From Manihot esculenta (lineage: Eukaryota > Streptophyta > Magnoliopsida > Malpighiales > Euphorbiaceae): DNA of 64,000 nt. How positions within the stretch are numbered: the first letter of the stretch is position 1; every line of letters starts with the position of its first letter. The stretch spans positions 25,803,027-25,867,026 of the forward strand of contig NC_035174.2 in the NCBI RefSeq assembly GCF_001659605.2, read 5' to 3'. The position numbers and the translations under genes were made by a program. Positions 44,144 through 57,079 of the stretch are shown here, piece after piece. Under the pieces are notes generated by a model. The model ran no database searches, had not been told where the DNA came from, and saw only the letters and a program-made list of their open reading frames with translations.

Positions 44144-45156
44144 CGCATCAAGGCCAGCAGTTTCAGCACTATTTTTTTTTCTCTGTAATAAGGATATTAG
44201 AGTCTGCTTCTTCTTTATTACCATTTTTAGAATCTTTAAGCTGTAGGTTGAACTCTAGATTTTCGTTGTTTGAATTAGTTCTCTTGTCAACTTTTTGGTA
44301 ATAAGATATTCCTCCTATTTTCATTTTTGCCAAAATTTATGTTAAAGCGATTTCATGATCTTTGACTGGTTGTATGAGAGTTTATCTTTTGGGGGAAAAA
44401 AAAAAGAGTTTATATACACAAATGGAAGAAGAATCTAGGGGAAAAAGACATCTCTGCTAAAGGCATTTAAAAATACTTTTTGTAAGCAATGTCCAGAACA
44501 TATATTTTTTTTCCATTGTAGAGACATTGTAGAGGTTAATCTAACAATCTTCAACATCATAATGTATGCAGTGGGGTGTTTGTACACAAATTTTATTTGA
44601 TTTTTTAATATAAAAAACTCAATCATTGATTTCTTTATTTGATTTGTGTGATTCAAAAGTTTAAAAACTTGTTCCTGAATAAGTAGAGAAGACTTTTTTT
44701 GATTTGAAGAAATAAGACTAATAGATTTAATAATTTTGAAATTTGGATAGAAAATTTTTAAATTTTATTTGAACATTATTTCTTAAAAATAATGATCTCA
44801 TTTTTTTTTTCAAGCCATATACTTTTAGTGCATATATGTTTTTAAAATACTAGTATTATTCTATTTGAGAATTTTCTAGTTAACCCTAAATTTTGGATAA
44901 ATTTAAATTTTATTCAAATTGATTTTTCTTTTAATATAAGGATTTGTATTCAAATAGGAATTCCAATTCTATACTGTTTACAAAATATTAAAATCCTACC
45001 CAAATTAGTTTTACTCCTACCATGAGGATTTGTGTCTACATAGAATCCAAATCCTATATTATTTAGGAAATAGGTAATTCAAATCTCTATATATGGCATT
45101 AGATTTCTCATTACATACTTGCATTCAAGAAAATAATTAATTTTTCAAAAACTTAT
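44144..45156. other. 3' flank of the tetraspanin gene and AT-rich DNA
   Basis: A possible poly(A) signal AATAAG lies at 44300-44305. At about 44938-45075 a block built on AGGATTTGT(A/G)TC...AATCCTATA occurs twice, diverged, followed by TATATATGG near 45090; this may be the edge of an old LTR or promoter. No gene is seen. Confidence 0.45.
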
Positions 45157-46020
45157 TTGAAAATGGATGTTCTTTCCCTTCTTATTTTTCCAAAAGATAA
45201 GTTATTTGTAATTTTCCATATGAAGAAAGACAAGATGGGTTGGCCATTCACGAACATTATATTCAGGTGTACTCCATCATTTTTTGACTTTTTTAATGAT
45301 TATAATTATTATTATTATCATAATTATTTCTTTTACCTTTTTTATTCTGACTTTTTTTTTTTTAACTTTCAAGACTTCTACCACATTATTATAAATAATG
45401 AAGATTCACAAGAAGGAACTACTCCTGTTATCTACAAGCTTGCTATTAGTCCCTTTGCTGCTCTATGGCCTACATTTGATGGATTATCTCATCTACAAAG
45501 TTGGAATTTGGAGGCATCATGCAAGATCTTCGACAATAATCTCTTTTCTATTGTCAACTACAAGAAATCTTTGCTATAATCTTCACTACATTCTAGCAAG
45601 TCTTCAGCTCATGATTTGCTGCTTTTGCAATATCGTATTTACAAAAACAAGTCTCATGAAAAGTCATTTTTTACCTTTTCTAGCAAGATAAGTTATGCAA
45701 AAGGCTATTGAGAATGGATTGAAGATGTACTAGCATGCAAAGAGCATCTTTTGAATAACACATGCCTATACTATGACAATTATGCTTTGCTCTTCACTTA
45801 TAATTGCCATCCAAGTGTCAAAGAAGCCTTTTGCGACTATTGGAATGCTTCAACCAATACTATTTATACTCTTAGTGAGGAAGAATCTATATCATTTTGG
45901 GACTTAAAAACAATAGGCGATCATCCTATTTGAGGCTTCTTTTACGATGAGTTCATTCATTTGGTTGAATAATTAAAGGAATTGATCAAAGTGGCAAGCC
46001 ATATTTGCCTCGCAGCTGCA
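45157..46020 (+). pseudogene. Plant mobile domain (aminotransferase-like) remnant
   Basis: The segment 45751-45990 reads HPSVKEAFCDYWNASTNT, ESISFWDLKTIGDHPI-stop, then GFFYDEFIHLVE and LKEL in the same frame. This pattern (AFC.YW.P.TNTL, ISLWDL..I.GLPI.G.FYDE) is characteristic of the plant mobile domain found in transposon-derived proteins. The upstream frame from 45157 (MKMDVLSLLIFPKDKLFVI) may be its N-terminus but is low in complexity and uncertain. Stops and shifts are present. Dead copy. Confidence 0.5.
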
Positions 46021-46083
46021 AGTCTTTATTTCTTACTTTTCACATGATTAGTGATCATTGTGAAATGCAATTTCCATGTCGAT

Positions 46084-46135
46084 TTTTTCGTGTGACATAA
46101 ACTTGGCAATTTTTTCGTGTGACATAAACTTGGCA
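46084..46135. repeat. Short tandem duplication
   Basis: The unit TTTTTCGTGTGACATAAACT plus TGGCAA occurs twice in direct succession, identical. Confidence 0.8.
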
Positions 46136-46399
46136 AGAACCTAAGCTGCCTACATACCTTCATGAGAAGGATTAAGACAAAATGTAGTTCATGGCAATTT
46201 TTTTTAAAAGAAGAGTAATTCACAATTTTAGCTCATATGGGCCAAGAGCAATGTAAACTTCAAGCATTAGTACTTCCTTGGAATTGCTTTGGCGGAAATT
46301 CCCTTAGAGTCATAGGGGATCGTGACTTTTATGTGAAATCATTCTTGGTCATGCATCGATTCATTTTCTTCTAGTGTGGTGCCATCTTAATACTGGATT

Positions 46400-46990
46400 G
46401 GTAGATATTATTATAGACAAATTCTACTAGTGGAATATATCATTCCCAACTACCCTTAAAGTCAATGGTACAACCACGTAACATATCTTCCAAGACCTAA
46501 ATGACCCTTTCAGATTGGCCATCAGTTTGAGGATGAAAAACTGTGTTAAAATCCAGCTTGGTCCCTAAAGCATCATATAGTGTCTTTCAGAACTTAAATG
46601 TAAACCTTGGATCTTTATCTAAAATGATGAAAGATAGAACAACATGTAATTGCACTATCTCCTCTATATACACTTTCGGCAATCTTTCCTAAGAGAAGTT
46701 AGTACTTAGGGGTAAGAAGTGTGCTAACTTAGTTAAACAGTCTACAATCACCTATAGTAAATCATGCTTTTTTTTGTATAAGGGATAATCCAACAATAAA
46801 GTCCATTTTAATTCTATCCCACTTTCACTCAAAAATGGAGATTGATTGTGGCAATCCAGAAGGAATTTGATATTCTGCTTTTACTTATTGACAAGTCAAG
46901 CACTTCAATATAAATTTTACTATGCTTCTCTTCATACTAAGTCGTCAAAACTATTTCTTCAAGTTTTGGTACATCTTATTACTATCAGGG
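46400..46990 (-). pseudogene. pol: Integrase remnant of element VI
   Basis: Minus-strand translation gives [24 protein letters not shown]-stop-VLEDMLRGCTIDFKG and [10 protein letters not shown], the third-catalytic-residue region of Ty3 integrase. The zinc-binding region lies toward 46990. Confidence 0.65.
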
Positions 46991-47199
46991 TGCATGGCAT
47001 AGGCTACAATATGCTTCCTTGAGAATACCTCTCCTCAAATCACTGGTTCAGGGAATATAAATCTGATCTTTGAACTACAAACAACCATCATCCGTCACCG
47101 TGTTTCTTTTTCTTTCCCAATTTAACTTGCCCTATCCATTTAGAAATCTCTTCGTCTCCCTTTTGCACTTTCTTAACTTGTGATAACAAATTAATTTAG

Positions 47200-48520
47200 C
47201 TTTACAATCAATTCTACTACTATGGCTCCATCACTTGCCATTGACAATCATGCATTCATAGTTTTTAATTCAAATAAGGACTTCTTGCTTAGCGCATTCG
47301 CCACCATATTCGCGTTACCGAGATGGTAATCAATGATACAGTCAAAATCCTTAAGCAACTCCAACCATCTCCTTTGCCTAAAGCTAAGCTATTTTGTGTG
47401 GATAAGCATTTGAGACTCTTATGGTAAGTGTAAGTATAACATTTCTCCTCATAAAAGTAATGCCTCTATTTTTAGTGCAAACACAATAATTGCCAACCCT
47501 AAGTCATAGGTAGGGCAATTCTTCTTATGTGATTTCAATTGCCTTGATGCATAGGCAATTACTTTACCTTCTTACATAAGTACACAAACTATATCGTTAA
47601 GAGAAGCATCGTTATATACTATAAAATCCTTTCCTAACATCGGTTGGGTAAGGATGGGGTCCCTTGTGAGCATAATCTTCAATTTTTCAAAACTCTTCTA
47701 ACATTTAGTAGCCCTTTCAAACTTTGCATTCTTGTGAAGAAATTTCATCAAAGGAGTTGCAGTGAGTGAATATCCCTTTAGAAACCGCTGGTAATATCTC
47801 ACCAACCCTAAGAAACTCTAGATCTCCTAATGTTCTTAGGCGATTTTCACACCATAAAAGCTTCAATCTTCTTTGGATCCACTCTAATTTCCTTTGCAGA
47901 TACTATCCAACCGAGTAAGGATATCTCATTAAGCCAAAACTCACATTTTCTCAGTTTGGCATACAACTGCTTTTCTTTTAAAATATGCAAAACTATCCTC
48001 AAATGTCTATCATGTTCTTCTCTAGACTTAAGAGTACAATAGAATATCATCAATGAACACTACCATAAAATGGTCTAAGTATGGATGAAAATTCCAGTTC
48101 TTTAAGTCTATAAAGGTGGTCAAGGCATTAGTCGTCCTAAATGGCATTATCAGAAAGTCATAGTGTCCCACCAAGTTCTGGAAGTAGTATTTGGCACATC
48201 CCCTAATTAACCCTCAAATAATTGTAACTTGATCATAAATCTACATTTTGAGAATTTTTCTACATTTTTTATTTAATCAAATAAGTCATCTATGCAAGAC
48301 AAAAGATATATGCTCCTCATTCACCTTGTTTAACTATCACTAATCTATACACAACCTCAAAGACTCATCCTTCTTCTTTACAAAGAGTATTGATAAATCA
48401 CAAGGTGAGATGTCGGAATGAATATAACTCTTATCCTAAAGCTGAATCTTCAACTCCTTTAACTCTACTGCTGCAATATGGTAAGTTGCTAAGGATATTG
48501 GTGTTGTACATGGAATCACT
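47200..48520 (-). pseudogene. pol: RT and RNase H remnant of element VI
   Basis: RNase H end: ELLKDFDCIIDYHLGNANMV, ANALSKKS (near 47300). [42 protein letters not shown] (48016-47860), typical of the segment just after the catalytic FIDD. Several stops and shifts. Confidence 0.68.
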
Positions 48521-48605
48521 TCTATAGTGAACTCCACTTCCCTTTCAGGTGGCAGCTTGGCAACTCATAGAAAAGCTTCTAAAAATCACAAACTATGGAT
48601 ATTTC

Positions 48606-49088
48606 TCAAATGCTAGGATTTTCCTTCTTAGATTCGAGCACATAGGCTAAGTATGCCTCACACTCATTCTTAATCAATCTCCTAGTCGTGGTAGTGGATA
48701 TAACATTGGAGAGAAAATCTAGCCTCTCCTTAACAACCATTACCTCGCTTCCATCTAAAGCCCGAAGGGTGAATCTCTTCATTCGAGAATCCATCATTAC
48801 TTGGTGCCTAGACAACTAGTCCATTCCTAAAATCGCATCGAATTTCCAAAAAAATAATTCTATTAGATCTCTCGAAAAATTATATCCATGGATCACTAGA
48901 GGATAATCTCTGTATACTCGATTCACTACCATACTATGCCTAAGTGGATTAATTATTGTTGTTTCACTATCCAAAATTTTAGCCCGTATATCTAACCCAT
49001 TGTTGAAAAGCAAGCTAACATAAGAGTGAGTGAAACCTAGATTTATCAGTGCATTTACTAAAATCCTAAAGATAGAAAACATACCCAC
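48606..49088 (-). pseudogene. pol: Protease remnant of element VI
   Basis: Two frames, 49088-48816 and 48815-48606, carry ALINLGFTHSYVSLLF (the active-site DSGATHSF of relatives, with Asp and Ser lost), FDAILGMD and then SRHQVMMDSRMKRFTLRALD. The catalytic residue is absent. Confidence 0.65.
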
Positions 49089-49099
49089 AATGACATCAA

Positions 49100-50330
49100 A
49101 GACTTGTGCTTCTCTCTCACTAAGATGGCATATGCTCTAGTTGATGCTCTAGTCTTAGGTCTATTTATTGTCTTTGACTAGCACCTCCTTCCAATCCAGC
49201 TCTGCCCCAACCTTTGCCCTTTTGAGAAATAGAGGTAGACCTCTATGTTTACAAATCTATAGTAATATTTGGTCGAGGGCAATCCCTCGTGAAATGTTAT
49301 TTAGATTCACATATGAACTACGAGTTGGTGAGCTTCCTATATGTCCCAATGTGCCTTCAATCGCAATGCTCGCACACTAGTACCCCAACTTTGCCATAAC
49401 TCCTTATGCTAGCCACTTATGTGGTCTGTTGTCTATACCATTGTGTAGCACTTTATTTTGGTCTTTGAACTGCCCTTTATATGTGTGATGAACCTTCCAA
49501 TTGAGCATTCCTGAATTTCTTACTAGATTGTTGGGACATTATTTATTACTCTTAAGGTGGACCCTTTTTCTACTACTCACACTGCTTATAATTTTGCTCT
49601 TTTGTCTGAGCCTTCTTTATATTTAAAGCAGCAGTCACTAGCATGGAAAAATTATTACTAGGTACGATAACTAATATGTTAGACCTTGATATGCAGACCA
49701 TGCTCGAATCTCTTGCATCTAGCATCTTCAATGGGAATTAGTTCCTTAGCATACATATTGAGTTGTATGTACTCCCTCTCATACTCAGGCACTATCATAC
49801 ACCCTTGCCTCAGTTATAAGAATTCTCCTTTTTGCTCCTCCAGAAATAGGTTACCCATATACTTTTTCCTAAACTCCATAAGAAAAAACTTCCAAGTACT
49901 TTGCCCTTTCAGGATGGTCTGGTACATAGTATCCCACTATAGATACACCTCCTACTGTAATACGGAGATTGCATATACTAAGCTATCTCTTGCTGTGTAG
50001 CTATTGTAAATTTCTTTTAGTTGTCACTAACCAGTGTTCTGCAGAAGTGGTATCATCATTTACCTTACCTAAAAACTCCTTACCCTATATTTCCTCAACT
50101 TTCTACCAAGGGTCAGTGAGGAGCCTGAATTGGCACTATTGGTGATGATAGGGCCTATGGAGTTGCCGCTATAAATAATCTTAATATTTCAGCCAATTAC
50201 AAAAATAAAGTATCTTGGTTTGATCCTCCTCTAATATGAGGAATGGGTGCAGTTGTAGGCGCTAGTGCTTCAAGGGGAGCATGGCTTTCCACCTCCTTAT
50301 TAAAGGCATATTACAACCCAAATGATATCC
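49100..50330 (-). pseudogene. gag: gag remnant of element VI
   Basis: The minus strand near 49770-49830 reads VPEYEREYIQLNMYAKELIP, matching the Gag capsid pattern of chromoviruses (V.EYE.EF..LS.YA). A cysteine-rich region around 49330-49400 may be the zinc knuckle. Badly decayed. Confidence 0.5.
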
Positions 50331-51256
50331 TATAAAACAACATGTGAACAATGATTGACATTAAAATTATATATTATTTATAATCCTAGCGGTATGTACA
50401 TATGCATATGCATGTTATCCTAAAAAGATATAAATTGGTTTTTTATATCACTAACTATAACACCCCTACTTGGTCACTTTATAAACCAAGCTAGAGGTAT
50501 CTCGTATTTTATAGTTGTTTCCCTTAATTGATTAGACTTATTAACATGAAATCCATTAGCAATTTTTTCAAGTAAAAATACTAGTGGAGTTTCCCTGTAT
50601 TTTGGTGATAATAGAACCTATGAATAGTGACTAACGCTTCATTATATTTACATCAATTTCTCATCTCTTCCGACTGCTTCAATTGCAATAAGCACAAAGC
50701 TTCCATTTCATAATCTCATGATAATTTCAATCATCATATTTTCAAGTACAAATTGGCATGTAGCCAACCATACAAGTCATAATTTACATAGTTTAAGGCA
50801 TATATCATTTCATGACTAGAAAATTTAGTCATTCATGTCTTTAGCAATAACATTATAGGCAAAAATTACACTCTTAAAATGAATTTAACATGTGCATGCA
50901 TTTGTAGGAGATTACAAAATAATATAATAATCCATTACAAAAGTTCATTTCTTTATCCAAGGAAAATTGACTGGTGTTGCTAGGCAGAACACTAAATTAT
51001 TACAGCAAAAGATGGTCTTCTACACAACTTAAGTGGGTTAGCTAGATAAGTAAAAGTAAGAAGAATAGAAATTTTGGATTACAATACAAAAATTGAGATG
51101 ATTAGCTGAATGTAAAAATTGCAAAGTAAAAGAGAAAGTGAATTTAGATGAACTCCCAGTTTATTCATAATAGTGGAAACTCAAGGACTCATATAAATAA
51201 AAGAAAATCCCTTCTTCTTTCAGCCTGAAATTTTTCGATAGATATTGGAAGGTAGA
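50331..51256. other. Possible LTR remains of element VI, no gene
   Basis: ATAACACCCCTACTTGG at about 50456 resembles the inverted end of a gypsy LTR (TGTAACACCCC type). The stretch up to 51256 would then be its LTR, cut by element IV. No clear primer site was found, so this is tentative. Confidence 0.3.
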
Positions 51257-53559
51257 TGTAACGACCCAGAATCCGGACCGCTATCGGCGCTAGGATCCAG
51301 ATCGGCATAAGGCCGCCGGGACCCATAGCAAGCCTAACATACCACCTGTACACCTGATTAATCCCATACATGATCAACACATACATAAAAATTTGAACTT
51401 TTCTTTTCATTCATTCACCAAACTCAACCTGTGCATGCACTATTCATAAATATAATCATAAACATTAACCCTTCCTTGGAGTCCTCATCAATGCTCCATT
51501 GGGGTGACATAACATGTATTAGGTTTGGTTTACATAAGCATCATTAAAATCATGTACTCAAAGGGATTGACAACATACTAGGGTCAAGCACAATTCCATC
51601 CTCAATAACATCATTACATTACATAACTGATTAATACTATTCATTACATGACTGTACTAAACATTACATTTCAATATTTATCATATCCACCACTAGCTAT
51701 TACATGACCACAACTTTACTCTAGCTGATCTCCTGGTCTATCCCGTACCTGCAAACCTGGGGGTTAAGGGAGAGGAGTGAGCTAAAGAGCCCAGTGAGCA
51801 GAATAATTAAACATTATATTAAAAGTTCATGCTTTCATGAAATGCATCACAACACAACTAATCACATCAAGGACGAATTTGTCACCAATAGCCCTCTACA
51901 TTTCCATTAGTGCCAGAACGTAGAATGGGTCCTGGTCTTTCTCTTACATAACATAACATAACATTCCAAGATGCTAGGGACGTAGAATGGGTCTTCCTGG
52001 ACTTTCTCTTACATAGTGCCAGGGACGTAGAATGGGTCTTCCTGGACTTCCATACCGTATTATCATCATATCATGACATAACATACGAGGGCTAATGGAT
52101 CACTCAACATTCATCCACATCAACAACATAATATGCAATGCAACATATTCGTGAATACTAATGCAAACACCCTAACATATCACATGGTATCCATGATGTG
52201 TGAATCATGCTGAAGTATTCATTATTTACTTTAAAACATAAAGAGTTATTCCACTCACCTCTAGCTAGCTCTGACCAGACACTGGAGCAGCTGACTCACT
52301 GCTGGGGTCCTCGGTTCCTCGGGTCCGAACCTACACAGGTGGACTCAAATGAGGGACCAAACAAACAAGAACATGACTCTAAAATACACCCCAAAAACCC
52401 CTAAAACACATCAAAACAATCATAGAAAACATGCAAAGGAGGGCTGCACAGGGCACTTTCGGTGGCAGGTTCGGCGGCCGAAAGGCCCTCCAGAGCCGAA
52501 AGTCATGCACCTTCGGCGGCCGAAGGTTCCCTCCAGAGACGAAACTCATGCATGTTCGGCGGCACCTTCGGCGGCCGAAACTTCCCTCCAGAGCCGAAAG
52601 TCCACTTTCGGGGGCAGGGTTCGGCAACCAAAGATTGGCCTCCACAGGCAGGTTCGACGGCTGAAAGTCCCTTCGGCTGCCGAACCTGAGTTCTTCCAAA
52701 GGCAGAACTCAGCCTAAACTCATGCACATACGCCTCCCAACTCATTCAACATGCATTTACCTATTCTACAACATGCAAACTCAAGCATACAAGCTCCTAG
52801 GGGTTTCAAACTATCCTAAACCCCAACTACAACACATCAAACATGCATATCCAACATACATTGCTCATAAACACACATTAAAACCTAACAATGGTCAACT
52901 AACCTAAACATGCATTTCTACCCCATGAATCCTCTTAAAACTTGTTTAAAACATAGTATGAGTTCAAGATCGACTCTTACCTCTTAAAGATCGAGAGAGA
53001 GTGTGACCTAACTTGGAGATTTGGGGAAAATGGGTTCCTGAGGTCTCCAAACTTCATAACTTCGATCTAAGCTCGAAATCTTCAAAAACCAAGTTAAAGT
53101 CCATAAGAAATCATGAAGATTCGAAGGAAGAAGCTCAAAATCAACAAGGGACGGCGGAGAGCTCACCTTGGCCGAAAATGGGGAGAAAAGCTCGCCCATT
53201 TCGGACAAGGGACCCCTTTATAGGTGGCTGGCCAGGCCACTTTCGGGGGCCTAACGTGCCTCCGCATGCATGCCATGTTCGGCGGCCGAACTTAAGGTTC
53301 GGCGGCCGAACCTGGACTTCCCTCAATTATGCCTTCGGGGGCCTAAAGCACTCCCAAAGCGCATGCACGTTCGGCGGCCGAACCTAAATCTTCCTCCAAG
53401 GCTATTTTCATTCAAAACTCAATTTCCTTTTTACTTAAAACCATAAAATACATTAAAACATTTTATAAAAATATGATTTTACCCTTCTAGAGGTTTCCGA
53501 CATCCGAGATTCCACCGGACGGTAGGCATTCCGATACCGGAGTCTGGCTGGGTATTACA
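51257..53559 (-). repeat. 3' LTR of element IV
   Basis: Close to the LTRs of element II. It contains a minisatellite (about 51910-52055, CGTAGAATGGGTCTTCCTGG type), palindrome clusters at 52469-52690 and 53278-53385, and a minus-strand TATA box at 53215-53222. Confidence 0.9.
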
Positions 53560-53595
53560 TTCTTCCCCCTTTAAGAACATTCGTCCCCGAATGTT
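53560..53595 (-). promoter_or_regulatory. Polypurine tract and inverted repeat of element IV
   Basis: The tract (53560-53572) adjoins the LTR. The inverted repeat AACATTCG-TCCC-CGAATGTT (53576-53595) is intact. Confidence 0.85.
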
Positions 53596-53665
53596 CACCA
53601 ACAATCATGGCATAGCATAAAACATGAACATACAAAGTATAAAACATACACACACAACACTCACC

Positions 53666-53990
53666 TTAGAAGAGATGAGGATATTGCCAGAGCATGGACT
53701 CCCGTGTCTCCCAGGTACACTCTTCGATGTTGTGGTGATTCCAAAGGACTTTCACCATCAGGATTTCCTTGTTTCTCAATTTTCTGATCTGGGTGTCTAG
53801 GATCTGTACTGGCTGCTCAACATAGGTGAGATCTTCTTGGATCTCCACATCAGGCTCACTAAGAACCTTGCTCGGATCTAACACGAACTTTCTTAACATG
53901 GAAACATGGAAAACCGGATGGATTCTTTCCATTGAAGCAGGTAAATCCAGCTTATACGATACATTCCCAATCTTTTGCAAGATTTCAAAG
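53666..53990 (-). pseudogene. pol: Chromodomain and end of integrase of element IV
   Basis: Frame with [29 protein letters not shown] and the chromodomain ending YPHLF. It is displaced from the integrase by two extra G:C pairs near 53990 (five where sisters have three). Confidence 0.88.
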
Positions 53991-55704
53991 GGGGTCCGAT
54001 GTATCGTGGAGCTAGCTTACCTTTCTTCCCGAACCGAATCACCCCTTTCATTGGAGACACCTTGAGCAACGCCAAATCCCCCTCCTGAAACTCTACTAGC
54101 CTTCTGCGGACATCTGCATAACTCTTTTGCCTACTTGCAGCAGTCTTGATCCTTTCTCTGATTATGGGTACCACTCTGCTGGTAATCTCTACTAGCTCAG
54201 GCCCTGCCAAGGCCCTTTCTCCAACTTCTTCCCAACAAACCGGCGACCTGCACTTCCTTCCATATAAAGCTTCATATGGAGCCATCCCTATGCTAGCATG
54301 ATGGCTGTTATTGTAGACAAACTCCACCAAAGGTAGATGCTGCCTCCAAGAACCGCCAAAATCTAGCACACACATTCTGAGCATATCCTCTATTGTCTGG
54401 ATGGTCCTCTCTGGCTGTCCGTCCGTCTGTGGATGGAAAGCAGTGCTAAAATCTAACCTGGTATCCATAGCATTCTGCAGACTCCGCCAAAACCTGGAGG
54501 TGAACTGAGGTCCTCTATCAGACACTATTGAAACAGGAACCCCATGCAACCTGACAACCTCATCAACATACACCTGCGCCAACTTGTCCACAGAGTAGTT
54601 ACTCCTGACAGGAATGAAGTGAGCAGATTTGGTCAGTCTGTCCATAATCACCCATATGGAGTCTAATCTGTTGGACGCTGCCGGTAACCCCACCACGAAG
54701 TCCATAACTATATTCTCCCATTTCCACTCTGGAATAGGTAGTGGGTTAAGCATTCCAGCCGGCTTCTGATGTTCCAGCTTCACCCTCTGACATACTTCGC
54801 AGGCTGACACGAACTGTGCCACTTCTCTCTTCATAGCTGACCACCAATACACTCTCTTCAGATCTTGATACATCTTGGTGGCTCCAGGGTGAACACTGTA
54901 TCTAGCATTATGAGCCTCCCTCATAATGTCTCCCTTCAGACCTACGTCATCTGGTACACATAGTCTATTCCCATAGCGGAGGATCCCCTTACTGTCAAAT
55001 CTGAACTCTTCGTTCTTGCCTGACTGGACAGTCCTGGCAATCTTCACTAATTCTGGGTCCTTGTGCTGTTTCTGAGCCACCTGCTCCAGAAACACGGGTG
55101 CCACTCTCATCTGGGCTATCAAAGCACCTGTACCAGAAAACTCCAACTGTAGACCTTCATTAATGAGCTCGAAGAACTGCCTCACCACTGGCCTCCTCTC
55201 TACTGAAATGTGGGACAAACTGCCAAGTGATTTCCGGCTTAAGGCGTCTACCACAACATTCGCCTTACCCGGATGATACTGAATCTTGCAATCATAGTCA
55301 CTAAGCAGTTCTACCCACCTTCTCTGCCTCAGATTCAGCTCTCTCTGACTCAGGATGTACTGCAGGCTCTTATGATCGGTGAAGATCTCACATTTTACCC
55401 CATAAAGGTAGTGCCTCCACATCTTGAGTGCAAAGATTACAGCTGCCATTTCTAGATCGTGTGTAGGGTAATTCAACTCATGCTTCTTCAGTTGCCTAGA
55501 AGCATAAGCAATCACCCTTTCATTCTGCATTAGCACACAACCCATTCCCACACGGGACGCATCGCAATAGACTAAGAAGTCTTCATTACTAGATGGCAGA
55601 GATAACACTGGTGCTGAAGTCAACCTATTCTTTAACTCCTCAAAACTCTCTTCACACTGGTCGGTCCATACAAACCTCTGGTTCTTCTTAGTCAATATGG
55701 TCAT
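53991..55704 (-). pseudogene. pol: RNase H and integrase of element IV
   Basis: About 570 open codons in true frame. RNase H from [16 protein letters not shown] through [15 protein letters not shown]. The integrase zinc-binding [13 protein letters not shown]...CEVCQ, core [22 protein letters not shown] and [18 protein letters not shown] are all present. It is separated from RT by one in-frame stop (55717-55719) and from the chromodomain by a 2-nt insertion near 53990. Confidence 0.88.
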
Positions 55705-55719
55705 GGGAGCTGTAATTTT

Positions 55720-57079
55720 TTAGAAGTCCTGTACGAACCTCCTGTAGTAACCTGCTAAACCCAAGAAGCTCTTGATCTCTGTCACTGTAGTGGGTCTAGG
55801 CCAGTTTGCTACAGCTTCCACTTTCTTGGGGTCTACCTCGATTCCATTTTCTGACACCACATGCCCCAAGAATGAAATGCTCCTCAGCCAGAACTCACAT
55901 TTGGAGAACTTGGCATACAAGCCATGTTCCCTCAAGGTCTGCAGAGCTAACCTCAGATGATGGACATGCTCCTCTGCATCCCTGGAATACACTAAGATAT
56001 CATCTATGAAGACAATAACGAAGTGATCCAGGTATTGACTGAAAACTCTGTTCATGAGATCCATGAATGTTGCAGGGGCATTGGTCAACTCGAACGGCAT
56101 TACAAGGAACTCATAGTGCCCATATCTGGTCCTGAATGCTGTCTTCGGTACATCCTCTCCTCTTATCCTCAGCTGATGGTACCCAGATCTCATATCTATT
56201 TTGAAGAAACAACCTGCTCCTGCTAGCTGGTCAAATAGATCGTCGATCCTCGGCAATGGGTACTTATTCTTGGTAGTGACCTTGTTCAACTGCCTATAGT
56301 CGATACAAAGTCTAAGGGATCCATCTTTCTTTTTCACGAATAGCACTGGAGCACCCCAAGGTGAGGTACTCGGTCGGATGAAGCCCCTATCTATCAACTC
56401 TTGCAACTGCTCCTTAAGCTCCTTCAATTCAGCTGGTGCCATCTTGTAGGGAGGGATAGAGATCGGTCTAGTTCCAGGCATCAATTCAATTTCAAACTCT
56501 ATCTCCCTAACAGGTGGTAAACCTGGCAGCTCGTCTGGGAACACATCTAAAAACTCACTGACCACGGGCACTGAGGCGGGCTCTCTGACATGACTATCCA
56601 GCTCTCTCACATGAGCTAGAAAACCCTGACAACCCCTCCTGAGCAGCCTACGAGCCTGTAGGGCTAATATCAAACCTCTAGGTGTACCCCTCCTGTCTCC
56701 TTTGAAGACAACCTCTGACCCATCCTGACATCTGAACCTGACTACCTTGTCTTTGCAATCCAAGGTAGCACCATGGGTAGATAGCCAATCCATCCCTAGA
56801 ATGACGTCAAAATCTGTCAAATCTAGAACCACAAGGTTGGCGGAAAGGCACATTCCCTCAATAAAAAATGGACTACACTGGCAGACTGACTCTGCCACTG
56901 ACGGGTTACACTTGGGTCCACTGACCCATAGGGGACACTCTAACCCAGAGACCATCAACCCCAACCTCTCGACGGCTCTCGGAGCAATGAAAGAATGCGA
57001 TGCACCAGGGTCCATTAAGGCATAAACATCAAAACAACCAATGATGAGATTACCTGACACCACTGTGTTTGATGCATTT
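55720..57079 (-). pseudogene. pol: Protease and RT of element IV
   Basis: About 450 open codons starting within the protease ([22 protein letters not shown]) through [33 protein letters not shown], the catalytic [11 protein letters not shown] (about 55995-56030), [15 protein letters not shown], then stop TAA where sisters have Ser. Sequence upstream of 57079 belongs to element V's LTR, so an apparent ATG there is not a real start. Confidence 0.88.

Larger units (their letters stand above)
46240..50330 (-). mobile_element. Element VI: heavily decayed minus-strand Ty3/gypsy element
   Basis: Minus-strand order is complete: gag (about 50330-49100), protease, RT, RNase H, integrase. It differs clearly from elements 0-V and shows frequent stops and shifts, so it is far older. 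No polypurine tract or 3' LTR is recognisable at its left end. Details are given for each part. Confidence 0.7.
51257..57079 (-). mobile_element. Element IV: minus-strand chromovirus cut by element V
   Basis: 3' LTR 51257-53559 (2303 bp), polypurine tract 53560-53572, chromodomain to protease 53666-57079. The sequence then meets the LTR of element V in the protease/gag linker, leaving CATTT (57075-57079) as the expected target duplication. The gag and 5' LTR should lie beyond the right edge. GTAGA (51252-51256) would be its own target duplication. Confidence 0.9.

Noticed and set aside
45157..45579. 140-codon open frame proposed as a separate gene
   Set aside because: Long Phe/Tyr/Asn runs come from an AT-rich microsatellite; only the downstream mobile-domain match is supported.
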